NCBI GenBank assembly: GCA_024234075.1
Contig: JACKOV010000004.1
Span: 62,001-126,000 of the forward strand
From: Nevskiaceae bacterium
GTDB taxonomy: Bacteria; Pseudomonadota; Gammaproteobacteria; Steroidobacterales; Steroidobacteraceae
DNA length: 64,000 nucleotides
Reading direction: 5' to 3'
The position numbers and the translations under genes were made by a program. Position 1 is the first letter of the stretch; each line of letters begins with the position of its first letter. Below the pieces are notes generated by a model. The model worked only from the letters and a program-made list of their open reading frames with translations. It did not search any database and was not told the origin of the DNA. Below are positions 1 to 11,485 of the stretch, one piece after another.

Positions 1-384
1 CTCGAACTCGCCGACGTGCAGGTCGAAAGCCTGATTCCGGCCGGGCTCGAGCAGGGTTCGATCGACGAGTTCCTGGCACGCCTGCCGGCGCACGACGCCA
101 CCATGCGGCGGCGTTTCGAAGCGGCCCGTGCGCAGGGCAAGGTGTTGCGCTACGTCGGCCGGCTCACGGCCGATGGCACCGCGACCGTGGGCGTGGTCGA
201 GCTCGATGCCCGGCATGCCTTCGCGAACATTGCGCTGACCGACAACGTCGTGCGCTTCGCAACCGCCCGCTATTGCAACAACCCGTTGATCGTGCAGGGC
301 CCGGGCGCAGGTCCGGAAGTGACCGCCGGCGGCATCTTCGGCGACCTGCTACGACTCTCGGCCTATCTCGGAACACGCCTGTGA
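1..384 (+). CDS. thrA: Bifunctional aspartate kinase/homoserine dehydrogenase I, C-terminal fragment
   Basis: Only the last 127 codons are in the window; the gene enters from the left edge. The fragment matches the end of the homoserine dehydrogenase half of ThrA, with the conserved run NNPLIVQGPGAGPEVTAGG followed by FGDLLR near the C-terminus. Homoserine dehydrogenase reduces aspartate semialdehyde to homoserine, feeding threonine and methionine synthesis in the cytoplasm. The stop overlaps the thrB start (GTGA at 381-384), so it heads a thrABC operon. Whether the missing N-terminal part carries the kinase cannot be seen; the fused form is inferred from the sequence resemblance and gene order. 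Confidence 0.88.
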   Translation, partial: LELADVQVESLIPAGLEQGSIDEFLARLPAHDATMRRRFEAARAQGKVLRYVGRLTADGTATVGVVELDARHAFANIALTDNVVRFATARYCNNPLIVQGPGAGPEVTAGGIFGDLLRLSAYLGTRL

Positions 385-1322
385 ACAGCTCCCGTACCCA
401 CGCTACCGCCTTCGCGCCGGCTTCGGTCGGCAATGTCGCGATCGGCTTCGACATCCTCGGTTTTGCAGTCGATGCGCTCGGCGACCGGATCACCGTCACG
501 CGGGTGCCGACACCGGGCGTACGCATCACCGGCTGCTCGGGACTGGTGACCGAACTGCCCACCGAAGCGGAGCGCAACACCGCCGGCCGCGCCTTGCTGG
601 CGCTGAACGTCGCGGTCAAGCCGGATTTCGGTTTCGAGATGCACATCGAGAAGGGCATTCCGCTCGGCTCGGGGCTCGGCGGTTCGGCGGCTTCGGCGGT
701 CGGTGCCGTGGTCGCGGCCAATGCATTGCTGGCCGAGCCCTTGCCCAAGATCGAGTTGCTGAAATTCGCGATGCAGGGCGAGGCGGTCGCCAGCGGTTCG
801 CTGCATGTCGACAACATCGCGCCCTCGCTGTTCGGCGGCCTGGTGCTGACGGTCGGCATCGACCAGCCGCGGGTCAAGCAGATCCCGGTGCCGGACGGCG
901 TCATGGCGGTGATCGCGCATCCGCACATGTTCCTCTCGACCCAGCAGGCGCGCGCGATCCTCAAGCACGAGGTCGCGATGTCCGACTTCGTCTGGCAGAC
1001 GGCGAACCTCGCCGGTTTCATCTCCGGCTGCTACACCAGTGATCTCGACCTGATCCGCGAGAGCTTGAACGACGTCGTCATCGAGCCGCAGCGTCGCCAG
1101 CTGATTCCCGGATTCTCCACGGTACGCAGCGCGGCGCTGGCCGCGGGCGCGCTGGGGTGCTCGATTTCCGGTGCCGGGCCGACGATGTTCGCCTGGGTGC
1201 CGCGCGACGAAGCCACGGCGGTGCGCGAGGCGATGATCGCCGAGTTCGCCCGCAATGGCGTCGAGGTCGATCACTGGGTCGTGCCGGTGCAATCGGCCGG
1301 AGCCCGGGTGATCGAAGACTGA
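381..1322 (+). CDS. thrB: Homoserine kinase
   Basis: This GHMP-family kinase phosphorylates homoserine to O-phosphohomoserine, the step before threonine synthase. It has 313 residues, close to the usual length. The ATP-binding GHMP motif PLGSGLGGSAAS lies at residues 94-105, and a C-terminal glycine-rich motif (SISGAGPTMFAW) is also present. The GTG start at 381 overlaps the thrA stop by four bases, which implies translational coupling; an upstream ATG in the same frame would run deep into thrA and is not needed. thrC follows after 10 bp. Confidence 0.96.
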   Translation: MNSSRTHATAFAPASVGNVAIGFDILGFAVDALGDRITVTRVPTPGVRITGCSGLVTELPTEAERNTAGRALLALNVAVKPDFGFEMHIEKGIPLGSGLGGSAASAVGAVVAANALLAEPLPKIELLKFAMQGEAVASGSLHVDNIAPSLFGGLVLTVGIDQPRVKQIPVPDGVMAVIAHPHMFLSTQQARAILKHEVAMSDFVWQTANLAGFISGCYTSDLDLIRESLNDVVIEPQRRQLIPGFSTVRSAALAAGALGCSISGAGPTMFAWVPRDEATAVREAMIAEFARNGVEVDHWVVPVQSAGARVIED

Positions 1323-1332
1323 GTCCGGGGCG

Positions 1333-2649
1333 ATGCGTTATTTCAGTACTCGTGGCAGCGCCCGCGGCGGCAGCCGGGATTCGATCGGTTTCGGTGCAGC
1401 CCTGCGTCGCGGGCTGGCGCCGGACGGCGGCCTGTACATCCCGACGGAATGGCCGGCGGCATTCCGGCCGCAGGACTTCGCCGCCGAGGCGTCGCTACCG
1501 GCCATCGCCGAGCGACTGCTGGCGCCGTTCGTAGCCGACGAGCCACTGATCGCCGCCGCGCTCGGTGACATCGTCCGCGAAGCCTTCGATTTTCCGGCGC
1601 TGCTCGTGCCGATCGGCGGCAATCCACGTTTCGGTGTGCTCGAGCTGTTCCATGGGCCGACGGCGGCCTTCAAGGATTTCGGTGCCCGTTTCCTGGCGGC
1701 CTGCTGGCAGCGGCTGCTCCGCCCGGACGAGCGGCCGGTCAACATCCTGGTGGCCACCTCGGGCGATACCGGTGGCGCCGTGGCGGCGGCCTTTCATCGG
1801 CGGCCCGGCACCCAGGTCACGGTGTTGTTCCCCAAGGGGCTGGTGTCGCCGCTGCAGCAGCAACAGCTGACCTGCTGGGGCGACAATGTCCGTGCGCTGG
1901 CGGTGCGCGGCACGTTCGACGACTGTCAGGCGCTGGTGAAACAGGCTTTCGTCGATCCGTCGATGCAGGCGCAGTTCGAGCTGTCGTCGGCCAACAGCAT
2001 CAATCTCGGACGCCTGCTGCCGCAGACGGTGTATTACGCCGCCAGCAGCCTCGCAACCTGGCGGCGGACCGGTGAGCCGTTGTCGTTCGTCGTGCCGAGC
2101 GGCAATCTCGGCAACGTCGTGGCCTGCTGCTGGGCGCGCAAGCTCGGCTTGCCGATAGGCGAGGTGATCCTCGCCCACAACGCCAACACGACCGTACCGG
2201 ACTATTTCGCGAGCGGGGTCTGGCAGCCGCGTCCGAGCATTGCCACCCTGGCCTCGGCGATGGACGTCGGCAATCCGTCCAACATGGAGCGCCTGCAGGC
2301 GCTGTATCCCGATCTGGATTCGATCCGCCGGGCGCTGTCCGCCTGCAGCATCGACGATGCGGCCATCGCGGCGCGCATCACCGCCGACTTCCGGGAGTAT
2401 GGCCGGGCCTGGTGTCCGCATACCGCGGCGGCGGCCGAAGCCTGGGCCCGCCTGCCCGAGTCGCGGCGGCGCGAGCCTCACTGGTGCATCGTCGCGACCG
2501 CCCATCCGGCCAAGTTTCCGGAGATCGTCGAGCCGTTGATCGGCCGGCAACTCGAGGTGCCGGCGACGCTGCGCGCGTTGTACGATCGGTCCTCGGAGTT
2601 CGTCGAGATCGACCCCGCACTGGCGGCGCTGCGCGCCGCAATGGGATGA
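1333..2649 (+). CDS. thrC: Threonine synthase
   Basis: This PLP enzyme converts O-phosphohomoserine to threonine. The protein is 438 residues, the long gammaproteobacterial type. The PLP-binding lysine is K114 in the motif HGPTAAFKDFGARF, and the phosphate-binding TSGDTGGAVA loop follows. It is the last enzyme of the thr operon and starts 10 bp after thrB. No leader or attenuator can be judged because the operon start lies outside the window. Confidence 0.96.
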   Translation: MRYFSTRGSARGGSRDSIGFGAALRRGLAPDGGLYIPTEWPAAFRPQDFAAEASLPAIAERLLAPFVADEPLIAAALGDIVREAFDFPALLVPIGGNPRFGVLELFHGPTAAFKDFGARFLAACWQRLLRPDERPVNILVATSGDTGGAVAAAFHRRPGTQVTVLFPKGLVSPLQQQQLTCWGDNVRALAVRGTFDDCQALVKQAFVDPSMQAQFELSSANSINLGRLLPQTVYYAASSLATWRRTGEPLSFVVPSGNLGNVVACCWARKLGLPIGEVILAHNANTTVPDYFASGVWQPRPSIATLASAMDVGNPSNMERLQALYPDLDSIRRALSACSIDDAAIAARITADFREYGRAWCPHTAAAAEAWARLPESRRREPHWCIVATAHPAKFPEIVEPLIGRQLEVPATLRALYDRSSEFVEIDPALAALRAAMG

Positions 2650-2654
2650 GCTGA

Positions 2655-3269
2655 ATGCCGGCTGTTCCGCCATTTCCGGATCCGACGACGACCCACATCA
2701 TCGTGGCGGCCATCGCGGTCATCGCCGGCATCGGCATCGGCCTGCTGATCGCCTGGGGCTGGCGGCGCTACCGGTTGCGGCGTCAGCGCCTGGCGCTGGC
2801 TGCACGGATCACCGCCGTCTCGGTGGATCATGTGCGGGACGTGCTGGTGCCCGACGGCAACGGCGGGGTGCTGCACCTCGATTTCGTGCTGCTGACGCCG
2901 CGCGGCATCCTGATCATCGATCTGCGCGACGTTGCCGGCAATGTGTTCGGCTCGGACCAGATGAGCGAGTGGACGGTCATGGACGGTGCGCAGCGCTTCA
3001 CGTTCATCAACCCGCAGAGCGCGCTGTACGACCGCGTCGCCGCGGTCCGGGCACTCGCCGGCAGCGTGCCGGTGGAGGGCCGCATCGTGTTCACCCGCCG
3101 GGCGATGTTCCCCAAGGGCTTGCCGCGCTTCACGCTCGGCGAGGATTCGATGCTCAGCGACTATCCGCTCGGCGATCGCGAAGCGGCCGAAAAGGCGACC
3201 GGACAATTCCGCGGCTACTGGGAAAGCCTCAAGGGGCAGTTCTCGCCGAGCCCGCTGCGCAAACCCTGA
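2655..3269 (+). CDS. Membrane-anchored NERD-domain protein
   Basis: A 204-residue protein with one N-terminal membrane segment (about residues 14-35), a basic stretch (RRYRLRRQR) and then a nuclease-related (NERD) domain, seen in HLDFVLLTPRGILIIDLRDV and the later GRIVFTRRAMFP. NERD proteins are predicted to be nucleic-acid-acting on structural grounds, but few have been tested. It begins only 5 bp after thrC, so it is probably co-transcribed with the threonine genes, although no functional link is evident. Function is inferred at domain level only. Confidence 0.75.
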   Translation: MPAVPPFPDPTTTHIIVAAIAVIAGIGIGLLIAWGWRRYRLRRQRLALAARITAVSVDHVRDVLVPDGNGGVLHLDFVLLTPRGILIIDLRDVAGNVFGSDQMSEWTVMDGAQRFTFINPQSALYDRVAAVRALAGSVPVEGRIVFTRRAMFPKGLPRFTLGEDSMLSDYPLGDREAAEKATGQFRGYWESLKGQFSPSPLRKP

Positions 3270-3274
3270 GCCGT

Positions 3275-4087
3275 TCAGGCCGGGTCGGCGGTCGGCGATG
3301 CCGACAGGCCGAAAAATTCACGGGCTGTTGCGGTCGTATGCCCGGCCAGCGTTTCCAGGGATTCGCCGCGTTCGGCGGCGATCGCGGCCGCTACATGCGG
3401 CAGGAATGCCGGCTCGTTGCGCCGCGAGGCGGGCTTGGGCTCAAGGTCCCGTGGCAGCAGATAAGGGCCGTCGGTTTCGATCATCAAGCGACCGCGCGGC
3501 ACCAGCCGCACCAGCTCGCGCAAATGTCCACCACGGCGTTCGTCGCAGATCCAGCCGGTGATGCCGATGTACAGCCCGAGGTCGAGATACTCGAACAGTT
3601 CGGCGCGTTCGCCGGTAAAGCAATGGGCCACGGCGCGAACCAGGCCATGCAGCTGGTTGCGCAGGATCGCGACGAAGTCGGCGTGGGCGTCGCGCTGGTG
3701 CAGGAATACCGGTTTTCGCAGTCCGGCCGCGAGTTCGAGCTGGCGCTCGAAGGCCGTACGCTGGGCCTCCGGCGGCGAGAAGTTGCGGAAGTAATCGAGG
3801 CCGCATTCGCCGACCGCCACGACCTGCGGTGCAGCCGCCAGCTGCGCCAGCTTCGCGGCTGCGCCGGCGTCCAGCGTGGTGGCGTGATGCGGATGCACGC
3901 CGGCGGTCGCATGCAGCACCGTGGGCCGTGCCTGCGCCAGCGCGATCGCGGCCCGTGTGCTCTCGAGCGACGCGCCGGTGACCACCATCTGCGTCACGCC
4001 GGCGGCCTGGGCGCGCCGGATCACGGCCTCGCGATCGGGGTCGTAGCTTTCGTGGGCGAGATTGATGCCGATGTCGACGAGTGTCAT
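3275..4087 (-). CDS. tatD: TatD-family metal-dependent hydrolase/DNase
   Basis: A 270-residue TIM-barrel metallohydrolase that closely follows E. coli TatD rather than its paralogue YcfH. Shared landmarks are DIGINL at the N-terminus, TAGVHPH, VVAVGECGLDYFRNFSPPE, HCFTG, YIGITGWICDERRG and IETDGPYLLPRDL. TatD is a cytoplasmic 3'-5' exonuclease/DNase linked to repair and DNA turnover. It is convergent with the NERD gene (5 bp apart) and its start faces the SprT-type gene across about 80 bp. There is no tat operon nearby, so the name reflects homology only. Confidence 0.9.
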   Translation of the reverse strand: MTLVDIGINLAHESYDPDREAVIRRAQAAGVTQMVVTGASLESTRAAIALAQARPTVLHATAGVHPHHATTLDAGAAAKLAQLAAAPQVVAVGECGLDYFRNFSPPEAQRTAFERQLELAAGLRKPVFLHQRDAHADFVAILRNQLHGLVRAVAHCFTGERAELFEYLDLGLYIGITGWICDERRGGHLRELVRLVPRGRLMIETDGPYLLPRDLEPKPASRRNEPAFLPHVAAAIAAERGESLETLAGHTTATAREFFGLSASPTADPA

Positions 4088-4169
4088 GTGAGGCGTAGGG
4101 TGAGGTCGATGCGGGGTTGCCTGCCATCGGTGCCGAATGCTACCCGATCGGCGCTATCATCCGGTTTCC

Positions 4170-5009
4170 ATGTCGTACTCGAAGCTGCCCGGACCGTCGC
4201 TCGCCCCGGGTGTTCCGTTGCCGGATCGCGTCGCGAAGTGCGCGCTGGAGCTGGGCCGCGAAGCGCACCCGCCGGCCGCGCGGCAACTGCCGCTGCCGGG
4301 GATCGGCGACCAGACCGCGGACTGGTCGGTGCGACGCAGCAGCCGGGCACGCCGGCTCAGCGCCCGGGTATTCCACAGCGGCCGGGTCGAGATCGTCGCA
4401 CCGCTGCGTGTTTCGCAGCGGCGCATCGCCGACTTCGTCGCGCGCCACCGCGAATGGATCGAACGCAAGAGCCGCGAGGGACGCGCGCGCGCGAACACCG
4501 CCGCCGCGCAGTTTCCGCCACCGCAGCTGGTGCTCGCGGCTTTCGGCGAGCACTGGCGTCTGCATCTCGCGGGCGGCAAGGGCGCGCCCCGGGTCGTCGT
4601 GCGCGATACCGGTCTGCTGGCGATAACGGGCGATCCCGGAGACCCGCGGCGACTGCGGCGGGCGGTGCTGGATTGGCTGACCCGGCATGCGCAGGCGCAC
4701 CTCGGCGCCCGGCTGGCCGGCATTGCGGCCGAGGCCGGCTTCAGCTACCAACGGCTGCAACTGCGCCTGCAACGCACGCGCTGGGGGTCCTGCTCGGCGC
4801 GCGGCACGATCAGCCTGAACGTCTGCCTGGCGTTCCAGCGACCGGAGGTGGTGCGCTATCTGCTGATCCACGAACTGGCGCATACCCGCCACATGAACCA
4901 CTCTGCGCGCTTCTGGGACTGTGTCGCGCAGCATTGTCCGCAGTGGCGTACGCTCGACAGCGAGCTTCTCGACGGCTGGCGGCAGGTGCCGCCCTGGATG
5001 TTTCCATGA
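4170..5009 (+). CDS. SprT/YgjP-type zinc metallopeptidase (DUF45)
   Basis: A predicted cytoplasmic zinc peptidase of 279 residues. The signature HELAHTRHMNHSARFW sits near residues 234-249, giving the HExxH zinc site and the downstream NHxxxFW typical of YgjP/DUF45 proteins. RWGSCSARGTISLN precedes it as in the family. An alternative in-frame ATG at 4137 would add 11 residues. I prefer 4170 because a -10-like TATCAT lies at 4155-4160, between the two starts. The stop overlaps the tryptophan dioxygenase start (ATGA at 5006-5009). Substrate is unknown. Confidence 0.8.
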   Translation: MSYSKLPGPSLAPGVPLPDRVAKCALELGREAHPPAARQLPLPGIGDQTADWSVRRSSRARRLSARVFHSGRVEIVAPLRVSQRRIADFVARHREWIERKSREGRARANTAAAQFPPPQLVLAAFGEHWRLHLAGGKGAPRVVVRDTGLLAITGDPGDPRRLRRAVLDWLTRHAQAHLGARLAGIAAEAGFSYQRLQLRLQRTRWGSCSARGTISLNVCLAFQRPEVVRYLLIHELAHTRHMNHSARFWDCVAQHCPQWRTLDSELLDGWRQVPPWMFP

Positions 5010-5860
5010 ACGAACCCCAACCGCGCCCGCAGAAAGTCGACCTCTCCGACGAGAAGGTCCACTGGGATCTCGGCGCCTCGCAGTCCTATGCCGAATATCT
5101 GCAGCTCGACAAGCTGCTCGATGCGCAGCGGCCGAATTCCTTCGAGCACGACGAGATGATGTTCATCGTCGTCCACCAGGTCAGCGAGCTGTGGATGCGC
5201 CTGTTCCTGCACGAACTCGAGTCGGTGTTCGAATACGTCCGCCGCGACAATCTGGACCCGTCGTTCAAGCGCTTTGCGCGGATCGCGCAGGTGCAGGCGC
5301 AGATGCTCGCGGTCTGGGACACCCTCTCCACCATGACGCCGTACGACTATTCGGCGTTCCGCAACACCCTCGGCCGCTCGTCGGGCTTCCAGTCGCCGCA
5401 GTACCGGTTGCTGGAGTTCCTGCTCGGCAACAAGAACGCCGACATGGTGGCGGTCCATCGCCGCGACCCGGCGGCGCAGGAGGTGCTGCGACGCGCGCTC
5501 GAGGGTCCGTCGTTGTACGACGAGGTGCTGCGCCTGCTGTCGCGGCGCGGCTACGGCATTCCCGAGGACTACCTGGCGCGCGATTTCAGTCAGCCCTATG
5601 TCGCCAGCAAGGCGGTGGCCGGCGCCTGGCTCGGGGTCTATCACAATGCCGAAAAGGACTGGGATCTCTACGAACTCGCCGAGCGCCTGGTCGATGTGGA
5701 TCACAGCTTCCAGATCTGGCGCGTCCATCACCTCAAGACGGTGGAGCGCGTGATCGGTTTCAAGAGTGGCACCGGCGGCACCTCCGGCGTGACCTATCTC
5801 GCCAAGGCGCTGGAACTCAAGTTCTTCCCGGAGTTGTGGACGATCCGGACGTCGATGTAA
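5006..5860 (+). CDS. kynA: Tryptophan 2,3-dioxygenase
   Basis: A haem enzyme that opens the indole ring of tryptophan to N-formylkynurenine, the first step of the kynurenine route. The 284-residue length is normal. Recognisable features are the N-terminal HDEMMFIVVHQVSELW helix, the haem-ligand region QIWRVHHLKTVERVIG, and the substrate loop GTGGTSG. It is coupled to the upstream metallopeptidase by an ATGA overlap. The other kynurenine genes (kynB, kynU) are not in the window. Its 3' end overlaps the oppositely oriented msrQ by 44 bp. Confidence 0.95.
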   Translation: MNEPQPRPQKVDLSDEKVHWDLGASQSYAEYLQLDKLLDAQRPNSFEHDEMMFIVVHQVSELWMRLFLHELESVFEYVRRDNLDPSFKRFARIAQVQAQMLAVWDTLSTMTPYDYSAFRNTLGRSSGFQSPQYRLLEFLLGNKNADMVAVHRRDPAAQEVLRRALEGPSLYDEVLRLLSRRGYGIPEDYLARDFSQPYVASKAVAGAWLGVYHNAEKDWDLYELAERLVDVDHSFQIWRVHHLKTVERVIGFKSGTGGTSGVTYLAKALELKFFPELWTIRTSM

Positions 5861-6461
5861 GCGCGGCGCGGCGCTTCCACCAGAGCCGCCAGCCGAGCAG
5901 CGCAGTGAGGATCGCCGCATAGAGCGCAGGCTGGCGGATGTCCGCTTTGACCTGCCACCAGAAGTGCCAGACCCCGAGCAGGGCGGCCGGATAGATCGCC
6001 CAGTGCAGCCGTTGCCAGCGCCGTCCGAGGCGCCGCATGGCGCGCTGCGTCGAGGTTGCGGCCAGTGCGGCGAGCAGCAGCACGGCGACGAAGCCGAGGG
6101 TGATGTACGGCCGCTTGACGATGTCCTCGCCGAGTACCGGCCAGTCGAATTGCAGCTCCAGCACCGCATAGGCTAACAGGTGCAGCACCGCATAGAAGAA
6201 AGCGAACAGGCCGAGCAGTCGCCGCAGCCGCAGCAGTTGCGGTGCCTGCAACAAACGGCGTAGTGGCGTCACCGCCAAGGTCAGCAGCAGCAGGTTCAGG
6301 GCGGTCTTGCCGCAGGTCCGCAGGATTTCCTCGGCCGGGTCCGCACCGAGCGAGCCGCCGGCAAGGCCGAAGCCGCGGCCCAGCAGCAGCGCGAGCGGCA
6401 GCAGTGCGCCGAGCCAGACCAGCGGTTTGTAGATCAGGCGGTAGCGTTGTTCGACGCGCAT
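5817..6461 (-). CDS. msrQ: Protein-methionine-sulfoxide reductase haem-binding subunit MsrQ
   Basis: A 214-residue inner-membrane b-type haem protein with about six hydrophobic segments, from the ferric-reductase-like transmembrane family. It passes electrons to the periplasmic MsrP. Start chosen at 6461 (MRVEQRYRL), because the sequence upstream in frame overlaps msrP and does not look like an MsrQ N-terminus. It lies 19 bp downstream of msrP on the same strand. The last 44 bp overlap the end of kynA. Confidence 0.9.
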   Translation of the reverse strand: MRVEQRYRLIYKPLVWLGALLPLALLLGRGFGLAGGSLGADPAEEILRTCGKTALNLLLLTLAVTPLRRLLQAPQLLRLRRLLGLFAFFYAVLHLLAYAVLELQFDWPVLGEDIVKRPYITLGFVAVLLLAALAATSTQRAMRRLGRRWQRLHWAIYPAALLGVWHFWWQVKADIRQPALYAAILTALLGWRLWWKRRAALTSTSGSSTTPGRT

Positions 6462-6480
6462 GCGGCGCCATCGCGATCCG

Positions 6481-7452
<972 letters not shown>

Positions 7453-7543
7453 CGGTCCTCCACCTGCCACCGATCATGCCCAAGCCGCGGCGGTATCGCG
7501 AGTGCGGCGCGCGGGTTGGCTGCCCGGCAGACCGACGGATAGT

Positions 7544-7600
7544 TCATTGTAATTTATTTAAATACAATGAGTTGTAATTAAATATTAATATTTTTTTAAC
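7544..7600. promoter_or_regulatory. AT-rich island with inverted repeat upstream of msrPQ
   Basis: A 57-bp stretch with only 7 G/C bases, in a genome that is otherwise about two-thirds G+C. It contains a perfect 8-bp inverted repeat, TCATTGTA (7544-7551) and TACAATGA (7563-7570), around an 11-nt AT-only spacer. A further TTGTAATTA copy sits at 7572-7580. It lies 92-118 bp upstream of the msrP start and overlaps the last six codons of the HAD gene. An operator or UP-element role is inferred. Confidence 0.5.
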
Positions 7601-8244
7601 CAGTTTACGGTTTCGATTCCGAGACGTTCGCACTGCTGGCGCAGGGCTGCGGACGGATTGACCATCACGGCGCGGGTTGCGAGCTGCATGTGCGGCAGGT
7701 CGGAAGCCGCGTTGCCATAGGCGACGGTGTCGACGCCGGGATGAAGGGCTGCGATCTCGCGAAAGCAGCGGGCTTTTTCCTGGTCGCGCCGGTTCGGTGT
7801 CGCGAGGCGGCCGTCGAGCTGCTGCGCCTGCCAGTGTGTGCCGCTGCAGACGGTCTCGTGAAAACCGAGCCGGCGGCCGATTTCCGCAACGTAGAGGTCG
7901 ACGCTCGCAGACATCAGGACCAGGTGGTCACCGCTGCGCCGGTGGGTCTCGATGGCGGCCAGCGCGGCGGGGCGGAGGCCGCGGGCGAACAAGCGGGGCA
8001 GGAAGCGTTCCGTCCAGGCCGTCACCTGCGCGCGCGAGGCGCCGCCCATGCCGGCATGGATCAACGCACCCTTGAGCGCACCGCGATCGCCGCGCCCGCA
8101 AGCGAACGCCAGCAGCGGCGGCAATACGGCCAGCAGTCGCCCGCTGCGCCAGGGATGGCGTAGCAGGAAACCCGCGACGTAGGGCAGCAGCGTATCGCGG
8201 CGGGAGAGGGTCCCGTCGAGATCGAAGAACACCAGATGCGACAC
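7585..8244 (-). CDS. HAD-IB family phosphatase (SerB-like)
   Basis: A 219-residue haloacid-dehalogenase-type hydrolase. Motif I is FFDLDGTLSRRD (aspartate nucleophile at the N-terminus), motif II is the VLMSAS serine, and motif III is around NRRDQEKARCF with AYGNAASDLPHM providing the acidic motif IV. The helical cap after motif I fits the HAD-IB class (phosphoserine phosphatase and PgpC-like enzymes). The substrate cannot be assigned. The last codons (NWLKKY) are encoded by an AT-rich island unlike the rest of the gene. It lies 54 bp downstream of acnA on the same strand. Confidence 0.82.
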   Translation of the reverse strand: MSHLVFFDLDGTLSRRDTLLPYVAGFLLRHPWRSGRLLAVLPPLLAFACGRGDRGALKGALIHAGMGGASRAQVTAWTERFLPRLFARGLRPAALAAIETHRRSGDHLVLMSASVDLYVAEIGRRLGFHETVCSGTHWQAQQLDGRLATPNRRDQEKARCFREIAALHPGVDTVAYGNAASDLPHMQLATRAVMVNPSAALRQQCERLGIETVNWLKKY

Positions 8245-8254
8245 CGAGCCTCCG

Positions 8255-8268
8255 GACGCTGCAGCGTC
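8255..8268. other. 14-bp perfect palindrome between acnA and the HAD gene
   Basis: GACGCTGCAGCGTC is self-complementary over 14 bp and lies in the 54-bp gap between the acnA stop and the HAD start. With no loop it is a poor terminator; a protein-binding site or chance are alternatives. Confidence 0.25.
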
Positions 8269-8298
8269 GTCGTGCCGACCCGGCGTCGCGATCCGGCC

Positions 8299-11367
<3,069 letters not shown>

Positions 11368-11462
11368 GAGTCCTCCCCGTCACTGATCGAGCGCCGGTGC
11401 AGCCGACCGGCATAGAGATTCGGCCTGCCGCCGCGCGCGGCCGGCAAGGCAATGCGCGGGGA

Positions 11463-11468
11463 ATTATA
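11463..11468 (-). promoter_or_regulatory. -10 element of acnA promoter
   Basis: On the minus strand this is a perfect TATAAT, in the 118-bp gap between mnmA and acnA. The implied 5' leader is about 90 nt and is rich in short inverted G/C repeats. No good -35 hexamer is visible at 16-18 bp, so an activator may be needed. Confidence 0.5.
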
Positions 11469-11485
11469 GCGCAGGCCCGTCTGGC

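Noticed and set aside
2969..5860. 963-codon open frame on the plus strand spanning tatD, the metallopeptidase and kynA
   Set aside because: It runs antisense through tatD; only its last part (kynA from 5006) has recognisable protein features. Long frames like this are common in GC-rich DNA.
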